NCBI GenBank assembly: GCA_002315015.1
Contig: DCEX01000017.1
Coordinates: forward strand, 529 to 24,463
Origin: Faecalibacterium sp. UBA1819
GTDB taxonomy: Bacteria; Bacillota; Clostridia; Oscillospirales; Ruminococcaceae
Direction of reading: 5' to 3'
Length of the DNA: 23,935 nt
This document shows, piece by piece, positions 14,741 through 22,238 of the stretch. Made by a program: the position numbers and the translations under genes. Position 1 is the stretch's first letter. Every line of letters begins with the position of its first letter. The notes beneath the pieces were generated by a model, which saw nothing but the letters and a program-made list of their open reading frames with translations, was not told the origin of the DNA and did not search any database.

Positions 14741-15877
14741 TTACTCGGCGAGAAGCTCTCTTGCCCTCTGTTCCACCATCTTTTCAATCAGCTTCAATCG
14801 ATTATCAGGTAGATTGTACCGAGAGTGCTTCTTAAAATGGAACGTCATCAAATGGCGAAGGCTCTCTTTATGCGCCGTGGTCATCACTTGTTTTGCCGCG
14901 CCAACATAGTCATCGTAAACGCAAGGCAAAAGCGTATCCGCATATTTCTTCAGTGTTTTTTCGGAAGAAAAATCGTCTGAACCCGCAAAGTTGAACAACG
15001 AATTGCCATGATCAAATAAAGGAGCCGGAGCAGCAATTCGATTTGTTTTGTTGTCTACCAAGAACCCAAAATTACCGAAGTGACGATCGGTGTTAAAAAT
15101 CAAAGCGTCCAGAACCAGCATATCACCCAACGCCTTCACAAATTCTTCTCCCAAACGCTGATAGTATTCTTGAACCGCTTTCATTCCACCAGATGTAACG
15201 ATATGCCCAACAGGAAGAAAGGCATAGTCTTTGCTGGTAAACAACGCACAAGTGGAGCAAAGAGTACCTTTCCATTTGGACAGATTATATGAAACCGCAT
15301 CAAATCCCATCGCCTGTGCCACCTGATAAGCATAATATTCCGAATACGGTTCATTTCCTGTATTAGACGCACCGAATGTGCCGCCCTTGTACAGCTTAAC
15401 AATACCACTTTCTCGCCGCCAGCATTTGGGCAGCATACCGTTGGTCGTAAACTCCGGGCAGGATGCTAACGAGGTACGGATTGAGCTGCCGTATCCGGTA
15501 AAAGCAATCAATGCCAAAACCCGACTGAACCGATTATCATACAGGTTGAAATCAGCAAATTTTCCAGCAAATCCTTCTTCGACTACCCAATAACAGTCAT
15601 TCAAAGAAAGCCCCTTAGAAACTTTGATAATATTGACAGGACGATTCAGATTCAACCCGCACTTGCTGAGAAAATTTCTCACATAAGCACGGTTTTTGGG
15701 GATTGTACGATATCTTAGCCACTTGGAAATCCCCTCTCCGCTGACATCCATATTTAGTGGAAAAAGCTCACGCCGCTCCTCATTCTTCCAGAGAATCTCA
15801 ATCTCAGGCTCTGCGGTATCTTCTGCCGCGGAAAAGCGCAGCAAAGGTGTATCAAAGTGTCGGATTTCATAATTCAT
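14741..15877 (-). CDS. HipA-like serine/threonine kinase
   Basis: 378 aa. The C-terminal half carries the HipA kinase signatures: a catalytic loop NTDRHFGNFGFL (about residues 262-273) and a metal-binding LFDHGNSL (about 287-294, in place of the DFG-like motif). An upstream KLYKGG and a helical C-terminal subdomain are also present. The N-terminal third is unlike classical E. coli HipA and resembles solo HipA-family kinases found on phages and integrative elements. Proteins of this kind phosphorylate a cytosolic target such as an aminoacyl-tRNA synthetase; the target here is unknown. GAGGAG precedes the ATG. No HipB-type antitoxin is adjacent; an HTH gene lies about 440 nt upstream. Confidence 0.82.
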   Translation of the reverse strand: MNYEIRHFDTPLLRFSAAEDTAEPEIEILWKNEERRELFPLNMDVSGEGISKWLRYRTIPKNRAYVRNFLSKCGLNLNRPVNIIKVSKGLSLNDCYWVVEEGFAGKFADFNLYDNRFSRVLALIAFTGYGSSIRTSLASCPEFTTNGMLPKCWRRESGIVKLYKGGTFGASNTGNEPYSEYYAYQVAQAMGFDAVSYNLSKWKGTLCSTCALFTSKDYAFLPVGHIVTSGGMKAVQEYYQRLGEEFVKALGDMLVLDALIFNTDRHFGNFGFLVDNKTNRIAAPAPLFDHGNSLFNFAGSDDFSSEKTLKKYADTLLPCVYDDYVGAAKQVMTTAHKESLRHLMTFHFKKHSRYNLPDNRLKLIEKMVEQRARELLAE

Positions 15878-15955
15878 GTGGATATCTCCTCATCACCAAT
15901 CGACCACTTACAGATGATATTGACATGCTTTTGGTATATTGAAACATATGAGAAT

Positions 15956-15984
15956 ATTTTAACATAAATGAAGCTCAAGCTCAA
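15956..15984 (-). promoter_or_regulatory. Promoter of the HipA-like gene
   Basis: On the minus strand, -35 TTGAGC (15979-15984), 17-nt spacer, -10 TAAAAT (15956-15961). TTGAGC also occurs a second time 6 nt further in. The leader of about 70 nt ends with GAGGAG before the ATG. Confidence 0.5.
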
Positions 15985-16112
15985 CGGTTGAGCCCAGCAC
16001 CCATCCAATAGGTGTTTCACTTAACCGCAAAACACTGTGACAAGAAAAATTTATTATTTTGACTTCTAACTAAAAATTTAAGCAATAGCGAGCAAACTCA
16101 CGCTGTCAAGGC

Positions 16113-16147
16113 AACACGCCATAGAACCGGGCGTGTTATTTTTTTAG
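16113..16147 (+). terminator. Plus-strand terminator-like hairpin inside the island
   Basis: AACACGCC (16113-16120) pairs with GGCGTGTT (16130-16137), followed by A and T7. No plus-strand gene precedes it. Its right arm with the T-run (16130-16148) recurs at 20109-20126. Confidence 0.5.
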
Positions 16148-16219
16148 GTGTCAAGAGTTTTTCGTTACTTTGTTCGTAAAACCCAGCACGGGTGAAATTA
16201 GCCAGTAGTACTTGCATTC

Positions 16220-16306
16220 TCACGGAGCATCTCCAAGCACCCCATACCTTGCATTATCTATTTGCGAACGACAAATTCCCGAGGGTATATCCTCACAAAT
16301 GATCAC
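16220..16306 (-). CDS. Possible 28-aa small protein
   Basis: GTG at 16304-16306 is preceded by AGGAG (16313-16317) at 6 nt. The ORF starts 13 nt after the stop of the HTH gene and ends at 16220. The product begins MIICEDIPSGICRSQ and has no recognisable domain. It could instead be the frame-shifted tail of the HTH protein: a longer opening in this frame overlaps the HTH gene's end. Low confidence. Confidence 0.25.
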   Translation of the reverse strand: MIICEDIPSGICRSQIDNARYGVLGDAP

Positions 16307-16319
16307 AAAGAACTCCTGG

Positions 16320-16508
16320 TTAGCAGTTGCTTTTTGAGATACTGCTTTTATATTTGATAGGCGGCTTTGCATCCTTCGGAATATGCCATGGTGATCCCTT
16401 TTTATCCTGTGTCGCACCAGAAATCAAACCATCTCGACACCATTTTTGCACCTGTGCAGGTTTACATCCCCACAGCTCAGCCGCTTCTCTTGTTCCCATA
16501 TCGGCCAT
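16320..16508 (-). CDS. Small helix-turn-helix DNA-binding protein
   Basis: 62 aa. GTREAAELWGCKPAQVQKWCRDGLISGATQ forms a MerR/excisionase-like winged HTH (about residues 5-34), and SPWHIPKDAKPP is the typical wing end. Such proteins act as small regulators or as excisionases of mobile elements. AAGGAG precedes the ATG at 16508. It lies 33 nt after the zinc-ribbon gene in the same direction, so it is the last clear gene of the SPFH operon. It might regulate that operon or the HipA-like gene (inference). Confidence 0.7.
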   Translation of the reverse strand: MADMGTREAAELWGCKPAQVQKWCRDGLISGATQDKKGSPWHIPKDAKPPIKYKSSISKSNC

Positions 16509-16541
16509 TGTGCTTTACTCCTTCTTTTATTGGGAAACATT

Positions 16542-17609
16542 TTATTTATAAGAATCCCTTTTCCTCTTTGCTTCGCAAATCTTTGCCCATAAAATCTTTT
16601 GCATCTCACCCGCCTCTTGTTTCATCTTATACCAGATTACTCCACAGAAAATCCCCAGTATTAAACACACAGAACCAAGTACGTCCATCAGCGTATCGTC
16701 TATCAAAAGACTTACTATCCATATTAGCCCACTGAATACAGTCGGTATCGAATAATAAAGATTCTTATCATTTATTATATCCATCCTTCTTACTTCCAAC
16801 CCTCTTGCCATGTCGGCATATTTTTCATACAAAAAGTTTTTTACATATGTATAATTCGCATCATATTTTCTGATTTTCTCGTCGTAGCTTTCTAATACAC
16901 TGTCATAATCGCCACCGACGCTACCTAACCACTTAACAGATAATTCAACTCCATATTTCCATGCAATTGCCGCCATTGAAACCAACATCGGTTTCTCTGC
17001 AAAAATTCTCTCTATTTCATCGCCGCATGTGTACAAAATATTATGTATTTCCAACGTATTACTCTGATGCTCAGAGAAACTCATATCTGATTTTTCCCAC
17101 CAACTTTTTGAATTTTCATGTAGAAGAATTGCAATACATTTGTTGCGTTCAATAATTTCTTGAATGATCGCTGCTTTATCATTCAAATCCTGCACATGCT
17201 CTTTGACCATAGTCAGTACTGTTTTTTGGCAATTCGACATTGCCATTGCAGCATTCTTTATCTGAGCGATTTTACACAACATTGCAGAAAAATACACCTG
17301 ATAAAACGATGCCTCCCAGCTGGTGGGGTCTTTCATCTTTATCATATCGTAATATTTAGCTGCATTCTGTTCGTTGTCCTCATCCCTTGCTCGGCGGGCA
17401 ATTTGGTATAGATTATCAATTTCGGTGCTTGTATCCATCTGGACCGTACCGGTAACTTCTACTGTACCTTGTATCTCTACTGTACCCTCTACCATCATCT
17501 TTTTAGCTTCTTCAACGGAATATTTCGTACCGCAAGATTGGCAAATGTACAGGCCATTCTGTTTTATTAAATCTGTGCTTCCACACATTTCACAAGTTAG
17601 CTGTTTCAT
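16542..17609 (-). CDS. Zinc-ribbon membrane protein
   Basis: 355 aa. The N-terminal TFIIB-like zinc ribbon has CEMC (about 6-9) and CQSC (about 23-26). A short repetitive linker with TVEIQG, TVEVTG and TVQM follows, then a long helical region (about 60-285) and two C-terminal hydrophobic segments (VFSGLIWIVSLLI and VLGSVCLILGIFCGVIWY), so the ribbon would be cytosolic. The layout recalls B. subtilis YdjG, which is encoded beside an SPFH protein (YdjI). Homology is not claimed. It overlaps the DUF1413 gene by 20 nt. AGAGGG precedes the ATG. It looks AT-rich compared with genes outside the island. Confidence 0.75.
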   Translation of the reverse strand: MKQLTCEMCGSTDLIKQNGLYICQSCGTKYSVEEAKKMMVEGTVEIQGTVEVTGTVQMDTSTEIDNLYQIARRARDEDNEQNAAKYYDMIKMKDPTSWEASFYQVYFSAMLCKIAQIKNAAMAMSNCQKTVLTMVKEHVQDLNDKAAIIQEIIERNKCIAILLHENSKSWWEKSDMSFSEHQSNTLEIHNILYTCGDEIERIFAEKPMLVSMAAIAWKYGVELSVKWLGSVGGDYDSVLESYDEKIRKYDANYTYVKNFLYEKYADMARGLEVRRMDIINDKNLYYSIPTVFSGLIWIVSLLIDDTLMDVLGSVCLILGIFCGVIWYKMKQEAGEMQKILWAKICEAKRKRDSYK

Positions 17610-17853
17610 TCTTTCCCTCTATCTCCTTTATGTATTGAGCCGAGTTATTTTTTGCTTTTCCTATGTGTCTGACATAAGGTATCTGTTGAAGTTCAACCTT
17701 ATTCTTAAAATATTTACCAAATCCTAGTCGATCTCCTTTGGATAATTGATTCCAAAAATATCCTTCAAATAAATCCTTAAGCACAAATACTCGTCCGAAT
17801 CTTACTTCTGTTAGGCGATAAAGCGCCATCTCTATCAATTCATCGTAATCCAT
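17590..17853 (-). CDS. DUF1413 family protein
   Basis: 87 aa. It matches the DUF1413 pattern: an N-terminal helix, then FVLKDLFEGYFWNQLSKGDRLGFGKYFKNKV (about residues 23-53, broken here as one recognisable block) and an IGKAKNNSAQY end. The family is thought to be a small DNA-binding-like or regulatory fold, but its role is not established. The start lies 6 nt after the stop of the membrane-protein gene, with ATGAGG upstream, and its end overlaps the next gene by 20 nt. It is the third gene of the SPFH operon. Confidence 0.75.
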   Translation of the reverse strand: MDYDELIEMALYRLTEVRFGRVFVLKDLFEGYFWNQLSKGDRLGFGKYFKNKVELQQIPYVRHIGKAKNNSAQYIKEIEGKNETANL

Positions 17854-17859
17854 GATGCC

Positions 17860-18528
17860 TCATTTCCTCAATCTGCACTTTTTGTTTCGCTCATCCAAAA
17901 GCAAGTTGATTTCAGTTATGATCTCCATCCTACTCATAGTAATTTTCAGCTCCGCAGCCTTATCACAGATTTTACTTTCCAAATCTACTAACTGCTCACT
18001 ACTCATAGGATCAGAAAAACGTATTTTTTCTGCAAGCTGATGCAAGGCCGCTTTGGTGCTGGTATCCGTTTCTGCATCGGCAAGCAATTCAACATCGGCT
18101 TGCAATTCTTTAATAAAGGAAACCTTTTTCTGCACTTTTTCTTCTACACGCTCAATCTCTCCACGGCCTGCTTCTCCGGCGACCATAAAAATTACAGAAA
18201 AGGCAAGGATAGCTCCACAAACTACGATTGCACTCCAAATCGGCAGTGTAGGCACGGCTGTAAACACAGCAAAAGCAACAATCTGAGCAACCAGATATAC
18301 GATACCGATATAGACTATCGGCAGACCCAGAAATTTACTCTTTAGTGTATCCTCTTTTTCAAAAGCATTTTTCCAAATTACAATTTGAGCCACAATTGCG
18401 ATAGCGGTAAAAAAATAAGCAATCCAGAATGTTGTCGTTTTCATTGTTGGAACAGCAAAAGCGATAATGCTGATTAGAAGAAATATAATTCCAAGAATTG
18501 CATATCCTTTTGTACTATTCTTTTTCAT
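17860..18528 (-). CDS. Membrane protein with C-terminal coiled coil
   Basis: 222 aa from the ATG at 18528 (AGGGAGG upstream; the longer opening starts inside the SPFH gene). Four hydrophobic segments lie in the first 120 residues: AILGIIFLLISIIAFAV, IAYFFTAIAIVAQIVIW, VYIGIVYLVAQIVAFAVF and IVVCGAILAFSVIFMVAG. They are followed by a charged, helical, probably coiled-coil tail (about 125-222) ending in lysine/arginine. No known family is recognised. It begins 2 nt after the SPFH stop, so it is likely co-translated and a membrane partner of the SPFH protein (inference). Confidence 0.75.
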   Translation of the reverse strand: MKKNSTKGYAILGIIFLLISIIAFAVPTMKTTTFWIAYFFTAIAIVAQIVIWKNAFEKEDTLKSKFLGLPIVYIGIVYLVAQIVAFAVFTAVPTLPIWSAIVVCGAILAFSVIFMVAGEAGRGEIERVEEKVQKKVSFIKELQADVELLADAETDTSTKAALHQLAEKIRFSDPMSSEQLVDLESKICDKAAELKITMSRMEIITEINLLLDERNKKCRLRK

Positions 18529-18530
18529 CC

Positions 18531-19709
18531 TCAGCCCTCCCTTTTTGCACCGCATTTAGGACAGAATTTGCCGGGCTTTACAAATTTAAATCCGCATTTA
18601 GAGCAGGCATTAGATAGCACTTGCGGTGCACCGCATTCATCGCAAAAAGCCGCCCCGGGGGTCAATTCAGCACCGCATTGATCACAGAATTTGTTTGCGG
18701 CTGTAGACAGCTGCGCTGGAGTTGCCATTCCAACAAAAGCATCGGCAACGACGCCACCTACCATACCGCCGACTGTACCGCCTACGCCAGTCATCATACC
18801 AAGGCCAATGCCCATGTTGGAGAACTCACCAACAGCTTCATTCTGAGCAGCTTTTTCCGCCACATCATAGCTGCGTTCCTGCTGGTAGGTGTAGCCCTCC
18901 TGCATCCGTTTCTGGGCAATCGCCTGAGATTCAATGACCATCTTCTGTGCTTCGGTCTGTTGTTCGATAATTCCCACTCGTTGCTGAAGCTGTGCTTCAG
19001 CAACGTCCGCATACTGACGGAAATGCAATTCTTTGAACCTTTCGTATTGAGGATCACCGTCCGGTTTAACTATCGTGGTCACATAGAAGCGTTTGAGTCG
19101 AACGCCATAATCAAGGAAATCTGGTACAAGGCGATTGCCAATATCTGTAGAAAAAGCTTCAAGCTGTTCATCAATTTCAAAAATATTGATGGCATTGGCG
19201 CGCATAGTTTGCGCTATATAAGCTTTGACCTTTGTCATCAATATACTACGGAAATAGGTGGTTAACTGCTGACGGTCAAACACTCTCTCCGTACCGACCA
19301 ATTTAACCAGCAATTTTCTGGAATCATCCACGCTGAGAGACATCTCACCGCTTGCGCCAATGGAAATAGGGAACTTGTATGTAGGCTCTACATACTGTAC
19401 TTTGCTGTCTGTTCCCCAGCGAATTGCCATTTGCTCTGTTTTGTTAATGAAATAAACTTCGCAGTGAAAAGCTGATTCACCACCTGTGGGAATATTGATC
19501 ACCCGGCGCAGCAATGGAATATTTTGTGTTTCCAGCGTGTGCCTCCCCGGTCCAAACAGATCAAGCGCCTGTCCATTCAGGAATAAAATTGCTTCTTGTG
19601 ATTCATGAACGATCAGCTGTGACGTTGTATTGAAATCTTCACAGGGATGTTTCCACACAAAAGTGCTATTATCGCCCTCATATTTGATAATGTCGGCAAT
19701 CTTTGCCAT
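18531..19709 (-). CDS. SPFH-domain protein with two C-terminal zinc ribbons
   Basis: 392 aa. The SPFH/band-7 domain (about residues 30-240) is of the YdjI or 'virion core protein' type: SQLIVHESQEAILFLNGQ, FGPGRHTLETQNIP, then VKRFYV-like strands. A glutamine-rich helical stalk (about 240-290) and a glycine-rich stretch (GLGMMTGVGGTVGGMVGG) follow. Two zinc ribbons close the protein (CDQC/CDEC about 342-361; CSKC/CPKC about 369-386). SPFH proteins oligomerise on the inner face of the membrane; there is no N-terminal membrane anchor here. It is the first gene of a five-gene operon and has AGGGGG before the ATG. The role in this setting is unknown; envelope stress or defence is possible. Confidence 0.85.
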   Translation of the reverse strand: MAKIADIIKYEGDNSTFVWKHPCEDFNTTSQLIVHESQEAILFLNGQALDLFGPGRHTLETQNIPLLRRVINIPTGGESAFHCEVYFINKTEQMAIRWGTDSKVQYVEPTYKFPISIGASGEMSLSVDDSRKLLVKLVGTERVFDRQQLTTYFRSILMTKVKAYIAQTMRANAINIFEIDEQLEAFSTDIGNRLVPDFLDYGVRLKRFYVTTIVKPDGDPQYERFKELHFRQYADVAEAQLQQRVGIIEQQTEAQKMVIESQAIAQKRMQEGYTYQQERSYDVAEKAAQNEAVGEFSNMGIGLGMMTGVGGTVGGMVGGVVADAFVGMATPAQLSTAANKFCDQCGAELTPGAAFCDECGAPQVLSNACSKCGFKFVKPGKFCPKCGAKREG

Positions 19710-19785
19710 AGCATTGTCCCCCTATTTTGATAATAATTGAAGAGGTGTGCTTTTTTGTAAAAGATAGGAAAGTTTAAACAAAATT

Positions 19786-19814
19786 ATTATATCATAGAAC
19801 GACAAAATTTTCCA
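19786..19814 (-). promoter_or_regulatory. Promoter of the SPFH operon
   Basis: On the minus strand, an extended -10 TGATATAAT (-10 TATAAT at 19786-19791), 17-nt spacer, weak -35 TGGAAA (19809-19814). The untranslated leader is about 70 nt. Confidence 0.55.
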
Positions 19815-19989
19815 TATTGACTTGACTCTTTTGCAAATCAGTGAACAAAAAACTTGATATATTCTCTTTTCGAATACCTCTTCAGTGATTTTTTCTTGCA
19901 GTCTTAGTCATGGACTGTATAAAGGAACCTATTCAAATCCCTAAGATATCCTTTCCAACCGCCAGAGAAATCAAAGTATAAATAAGAAA

Positions 19990-20033
19990 AAATATGCTGG
20001 CCACAGTTGAAATCAACCATGACCAGCATATTT
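19990..20033. other. Long imperfect hairpin
   Basis: AAATATGCTGG (19990-20000) pairs with CCAGCATATTT (20023-20033), with an inner GTTGA/TCAAC stem. It is symmetrical, so it could act as a terminator in either direction or be a small inverted-repeat element. No adjacent gene clearly needs it. Confidence 0.4.
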
Positions 20034-20164
20034 ACTCGACCCTATTTGGCAGATACCACAAATCTAATTTCAAATCAACTACTTGCTTATAAGCACTCAA
20101 CCAACCCTGGCGTGTTATTTTTTAGGGGTAAAATTGGGGTAAAGGGCAAAACTCTGTAAAAAAA

Positions 20165-20206
20165 CAAAAAACCCAGTGCTTGCCGAAAAGCGGCTAAAAC
20201 ACTGGG
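20165..20206 (-). terminator. tRNA-fMet terminator and right 42-bp direct repeat (att-like)
   Basis: On the minus strand, AAAACCCAGTG pairs with CACTGGGTTTTTT, with TTTTAGCC/GGC-type inner pairing and a second T-run. It starts 8 nt after the tRNA 3' end. The same 42 bp recur at 14676-14717 with two differences. Confidence 0.8.
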
Positions 20207-20214
20207 TTTTCTTC

Positions 20215-20291
<77 letters not shown>

Positions 20292-20359
20292 TCATGTTAC
20301 TTGTATATTATATCTCCTGTGCGGTAAAATGTCAAGCACTTTTTTAAAAAAATAATCTT

Positions 20360-20389
20360 TTGACAACGTTCTCCTTCCTATTATATAAT
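20360..20389 (+). promoter_or_regulatory. mntP promoter
   Basis: A perfect -35 TTGACA (20360-20365), 18-nt spacer and a perfect -10 TATAAT (20384-20389). The leader is only about 45 nt, too short for the yybP-ykoY Mn riboswitch that often precedes mntP. Confidence 0.75.
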
Positions 20390-20442
20390 AAATTGTTATG
20401 AAATATGCAATATTTTTACATGAAAAGGATGGAGTGAAGAAA

Positions 20443-21018
20443 ATGACAATCGGCGCACTGATTGTCCTTGCCCTTGGGCTTTCGATGGATGCTTTTGCGG
20501 TATCGGTTTCAAACAGTCTTTGCTGTGCCGGGCTGACGAAACGCCAAGCCGTTCAAGCCAGCGGGGCATACGGATTTTTTCAAGGGCTGATGCCTTTACT
20601 GGGCTGTTTAGCAGGCACGCTGTTCGCCTCTATTGTACAGCAATGGGATCACTGGCTGGCGTTTATTTTGCTGGTTTTGATCGGCGGAAAAATGCTGGTA
20701 GAAGCCATTCGGGAAATGCGCAGCAACGAGCCCGAAAGCTGCCCGGCCTCGCTGTCCGGCAGGCAAATTTTAGTACAGGCGGTTGCCACCAGTATTGATG
20801 CACTTGCCGTCGGCGTAAGCTTGGCCGCTCTTTCGGTAAATATCTGGAGCGCCAGCGCCTTAATTGCTGTCATCACATTTGCCTGTTGTCTGGTTGGTCA
20901 CGCCATTGGAAAACGTTTTGGTGCCATGCTGGGAAAAAAAGCGGAAATTTTGGGCGGTACCATTCTTGTTTTGCTCGGTGTCAAAATTTTAACCGAACAC
21001 CTTGGGCTTTTGGGGTAA
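20443..21018 (+). CDS. mntP: Manganese efflux pump MntP
   Basis: 191 aa inner-membrane protein that exports Mn2+. Six hydrophobic segments are arranged as two DUF204 repeats. Each repeat carries the acidic membrane motif: GLSMDAFAVS (Asp16) and TSIDALAVG (about Asp119). The ATG at 20443 is chosen for GGAG at 8 nt and the usual family N-terminus; an in-frame ATG at 20398 would add 15 polar residues and lies close to the -10. It stands alone with its own promoter and terminator. No Mn riboswitch or MntR-type dyad was recognised upstream. Confidence 0.93.
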   Translation: MTIGALIVLALGLSMDAFAVSVSNSLCCAGLTKRQAVQASGAYGFFQGLMPLLGCLAGTLFASIVQQWDHWLAFILLVLIGGKMLVEAIREMRSNEPESCPASLSGRQILVQAVATSIDALAVGVSLAALSVNIWSASALIAVITFACCLVGHAIGKRFGAMLGKKAEILGGTILVLLGVKILTEHLGLLG

Positions 21019-21077
21019 AGAGCCACACTTTATGCCTTTCTTTTTTCGGTTAATATACAAGAACATTTCAACACAAT

Positions 21078-21115
21078 AGCGGCATGGGAACACACGTTTC
21101 CCATGCCGCTTTGCT
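21078..21115 (+). terminator. mntP terminator
   Basis: A 13-bp perfect stem, AGCGGCATGGGAA (21078-21090) with TTCCCATGCCGCT (21098-21110), followed by TTGCTT. Confidence 0.7.
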
Positions 21116-21166
21116 TATCTTATAATACTATAAGTATTAAATATACAAATTGTTATCAAAAGAATT

Positions 21167-21931
21167 TTATGATACGTCAGCAGAAAGCTCCTGCTTTTTA
21201 TCTTCCTCTTTTTCATCCGTCTGCACAGTTTCGTCTGTTTGTGTCTTTGCCGCTTCCTGCACTTCTTCTGTCACGTTGGAAAGCTCTTGGCCTACCTGTG
21301 CAGTCAGGCTTTGGGCTTTGTCCTCCAGTTCATCAAGCTGTTCCTCTTTTTTCTCAATCATTTTTTGCGCACCCTCAAGGCCGTTCGCGTTCTGCTTGTC
21401 CAGCTCGATTTCCGACTTTAGCACCGCGCTCTCGCCCTGCGTTTGTGTCCGCACACGGTCAACGGTTTTTACAGTTTCGATGCTTGTGGACAAGGTCATC
21501 ATCGTGTTGAGCTTCTCCTGTTGAAGCTCCTCCTTTGTTTTAGGCTGCTTATTTTCCGGCTTTTCCTCTGTTTGCGTTTTTTGCATGGTTTCTTGTGTCT
21601 GCTGGGCTGTAATTTGATCAATTTGGTCATCAATTGCTTGAATCTGTTCCTCGTAGATTTCCAATTGAGGACGCATACTGTCCATGGTGCGGCCTTCTTC
21701 CAAGGCAGTATTCATAAACTCATTTTTTCGCTCTTTAATGGCTTCTTTCTGTTTTAAAAGCTGTTCAATCGCCGAAGCCGCTTTGCCTTGGGGCGAAATG
21801 GTTAAGCTGTCCTGTGCAGAATTTTGAAAGCCGAACCCTTTTTGGATGTGATTTCCCTTTACACCCGTTTGCCCCGCTGCGTAGGGACTGCGCAGTCCAA
21901 ACGGGTAGCCCGTTACTCTTGATGCAATCAT
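21167..21931 (-). CDS. Coiled-coil protein of unknown function
   Basis: 254 aa, ATG at 21931 preceded by CAGGAGGG. The first 35 residues are glycine- and aromatic-containing (VTGYPFGLRSPYAAGQTG) without a signal peptide. DSLTISPQGKAASAIEQLL follows, a motif-like start (xISPQGK) that I have seen in Clostridia coiled-coil proteins. From about residue 55 it is almost entirely helical and charged, with Gln/Glu/Lys-rich repeats and a disordered TQTEEKPENKQPKTKEE segment at about 115-135. No Cys or Trp is present. The acidic tail ends in DVS. Its function cannot be read; cytosolic or surface-associated scaffolding is possible. Confidence 0.75.
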   Translation of the reverse strand: MIASRVTGYPFGLRSPYAAGQTGVKGNHIQKGFGFQNSAQDSLTISPQGKAASAIEQLLKQKEAIKERKNEFMNTALEEGRTMDSMRPQLEIYEEQIQAIDDQIDQITAQQTQETMQKTQTEEKPENKQPKTKEELQQEKLNTMMTLSTSIETVKTVDRVRTQTQGESAVLKSEIELDKQNANGLEGAQKMIEKKEEQLDELEDKAQSLTAQVGQELSNVTEEVQEAAKTQTDETVQTDEKEEDKKQELSADVS

Positions 21932-22238
21932 AACAATACCCTCCTGAAGGCTTTCTGAACCGTTGAAATGTTCAGATACGCCCTAAAAAATTACGCTGAC
22001 TTTTTCGCGTTAATAAAGTTATCCAACTGTTTGAATGATTTTCAAGAGTTTTGCACGTCATTACCCACAAAAATATTCATGCCCACGGGAGCTGCCCGTT
22101 TCCTGCATTTTGCAGCGATTATTTTTCTAATCCGTCCTTGTTTTGCTGTTTAGAAAAAATTATAATGTAAGAATTGAAAAAGTAGAAAAATAATTGATGA
22201 ATGGCTGTTATATTTCTTTGTTATGGGAGGTGGCACAG
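21932..22238. other. Intergenic region between divergent genes
   Basis: About 307 nt between the coiled-coil gene and the response regulator. It contains the regulator's probable promoter (22138-22166). No further structure or ORF with a ribosome site was recognised. Confidence 0.5.
22138..22166 (+). promoter_or_regulatory. Probable promoter of the response regulator
   Basis: A perfect -10 TATAAT (22161-22166) and a -35 TTGTTT (22138-22143) at 17 nt. The ATTATAAT core is near-symmetrical, so leftward use for the coiled-coil gene is also possible, though no leftward -35 was seen. Confidence 0.4.

Larger units (their letters stand above)
15878..16219. other. Intergenic region between hipA-like gene and SPFH operon
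   Basis: 342 nt with the hipA-like promoter on the left and a plus-oriented terminator hairpin on the right. Nothing else was recognised; there is no coding potential on either strand. AT-rich. Confidence 0.5.
19710..20214. other. Intergenic region between SPFH operon and tRNA-fMet
   Basis: 505 nt with the SPFH promoter, a long hairpin (19990-20033), the inner repeat copy (20109-20126) and the right 42-bp repeat/terminator. 19815-19989 holds nothing I recognise, and no ORF with a ribosome site was found. Confidence 0.5.

Noticed and set aside
18621..19265. 214-codon plus-strand open frame opposite the SPFH gene
   Set aside because: Antisense to a gene with clear SPFH and zinc-ribbon domains; no ribosome site.
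20390..20442. yybP-ykoY manganese riboswitch before mntP
   Set aside because: The leader between the promoter and start codon is about 45 nt, too short, and lacks the two-hairpin core.
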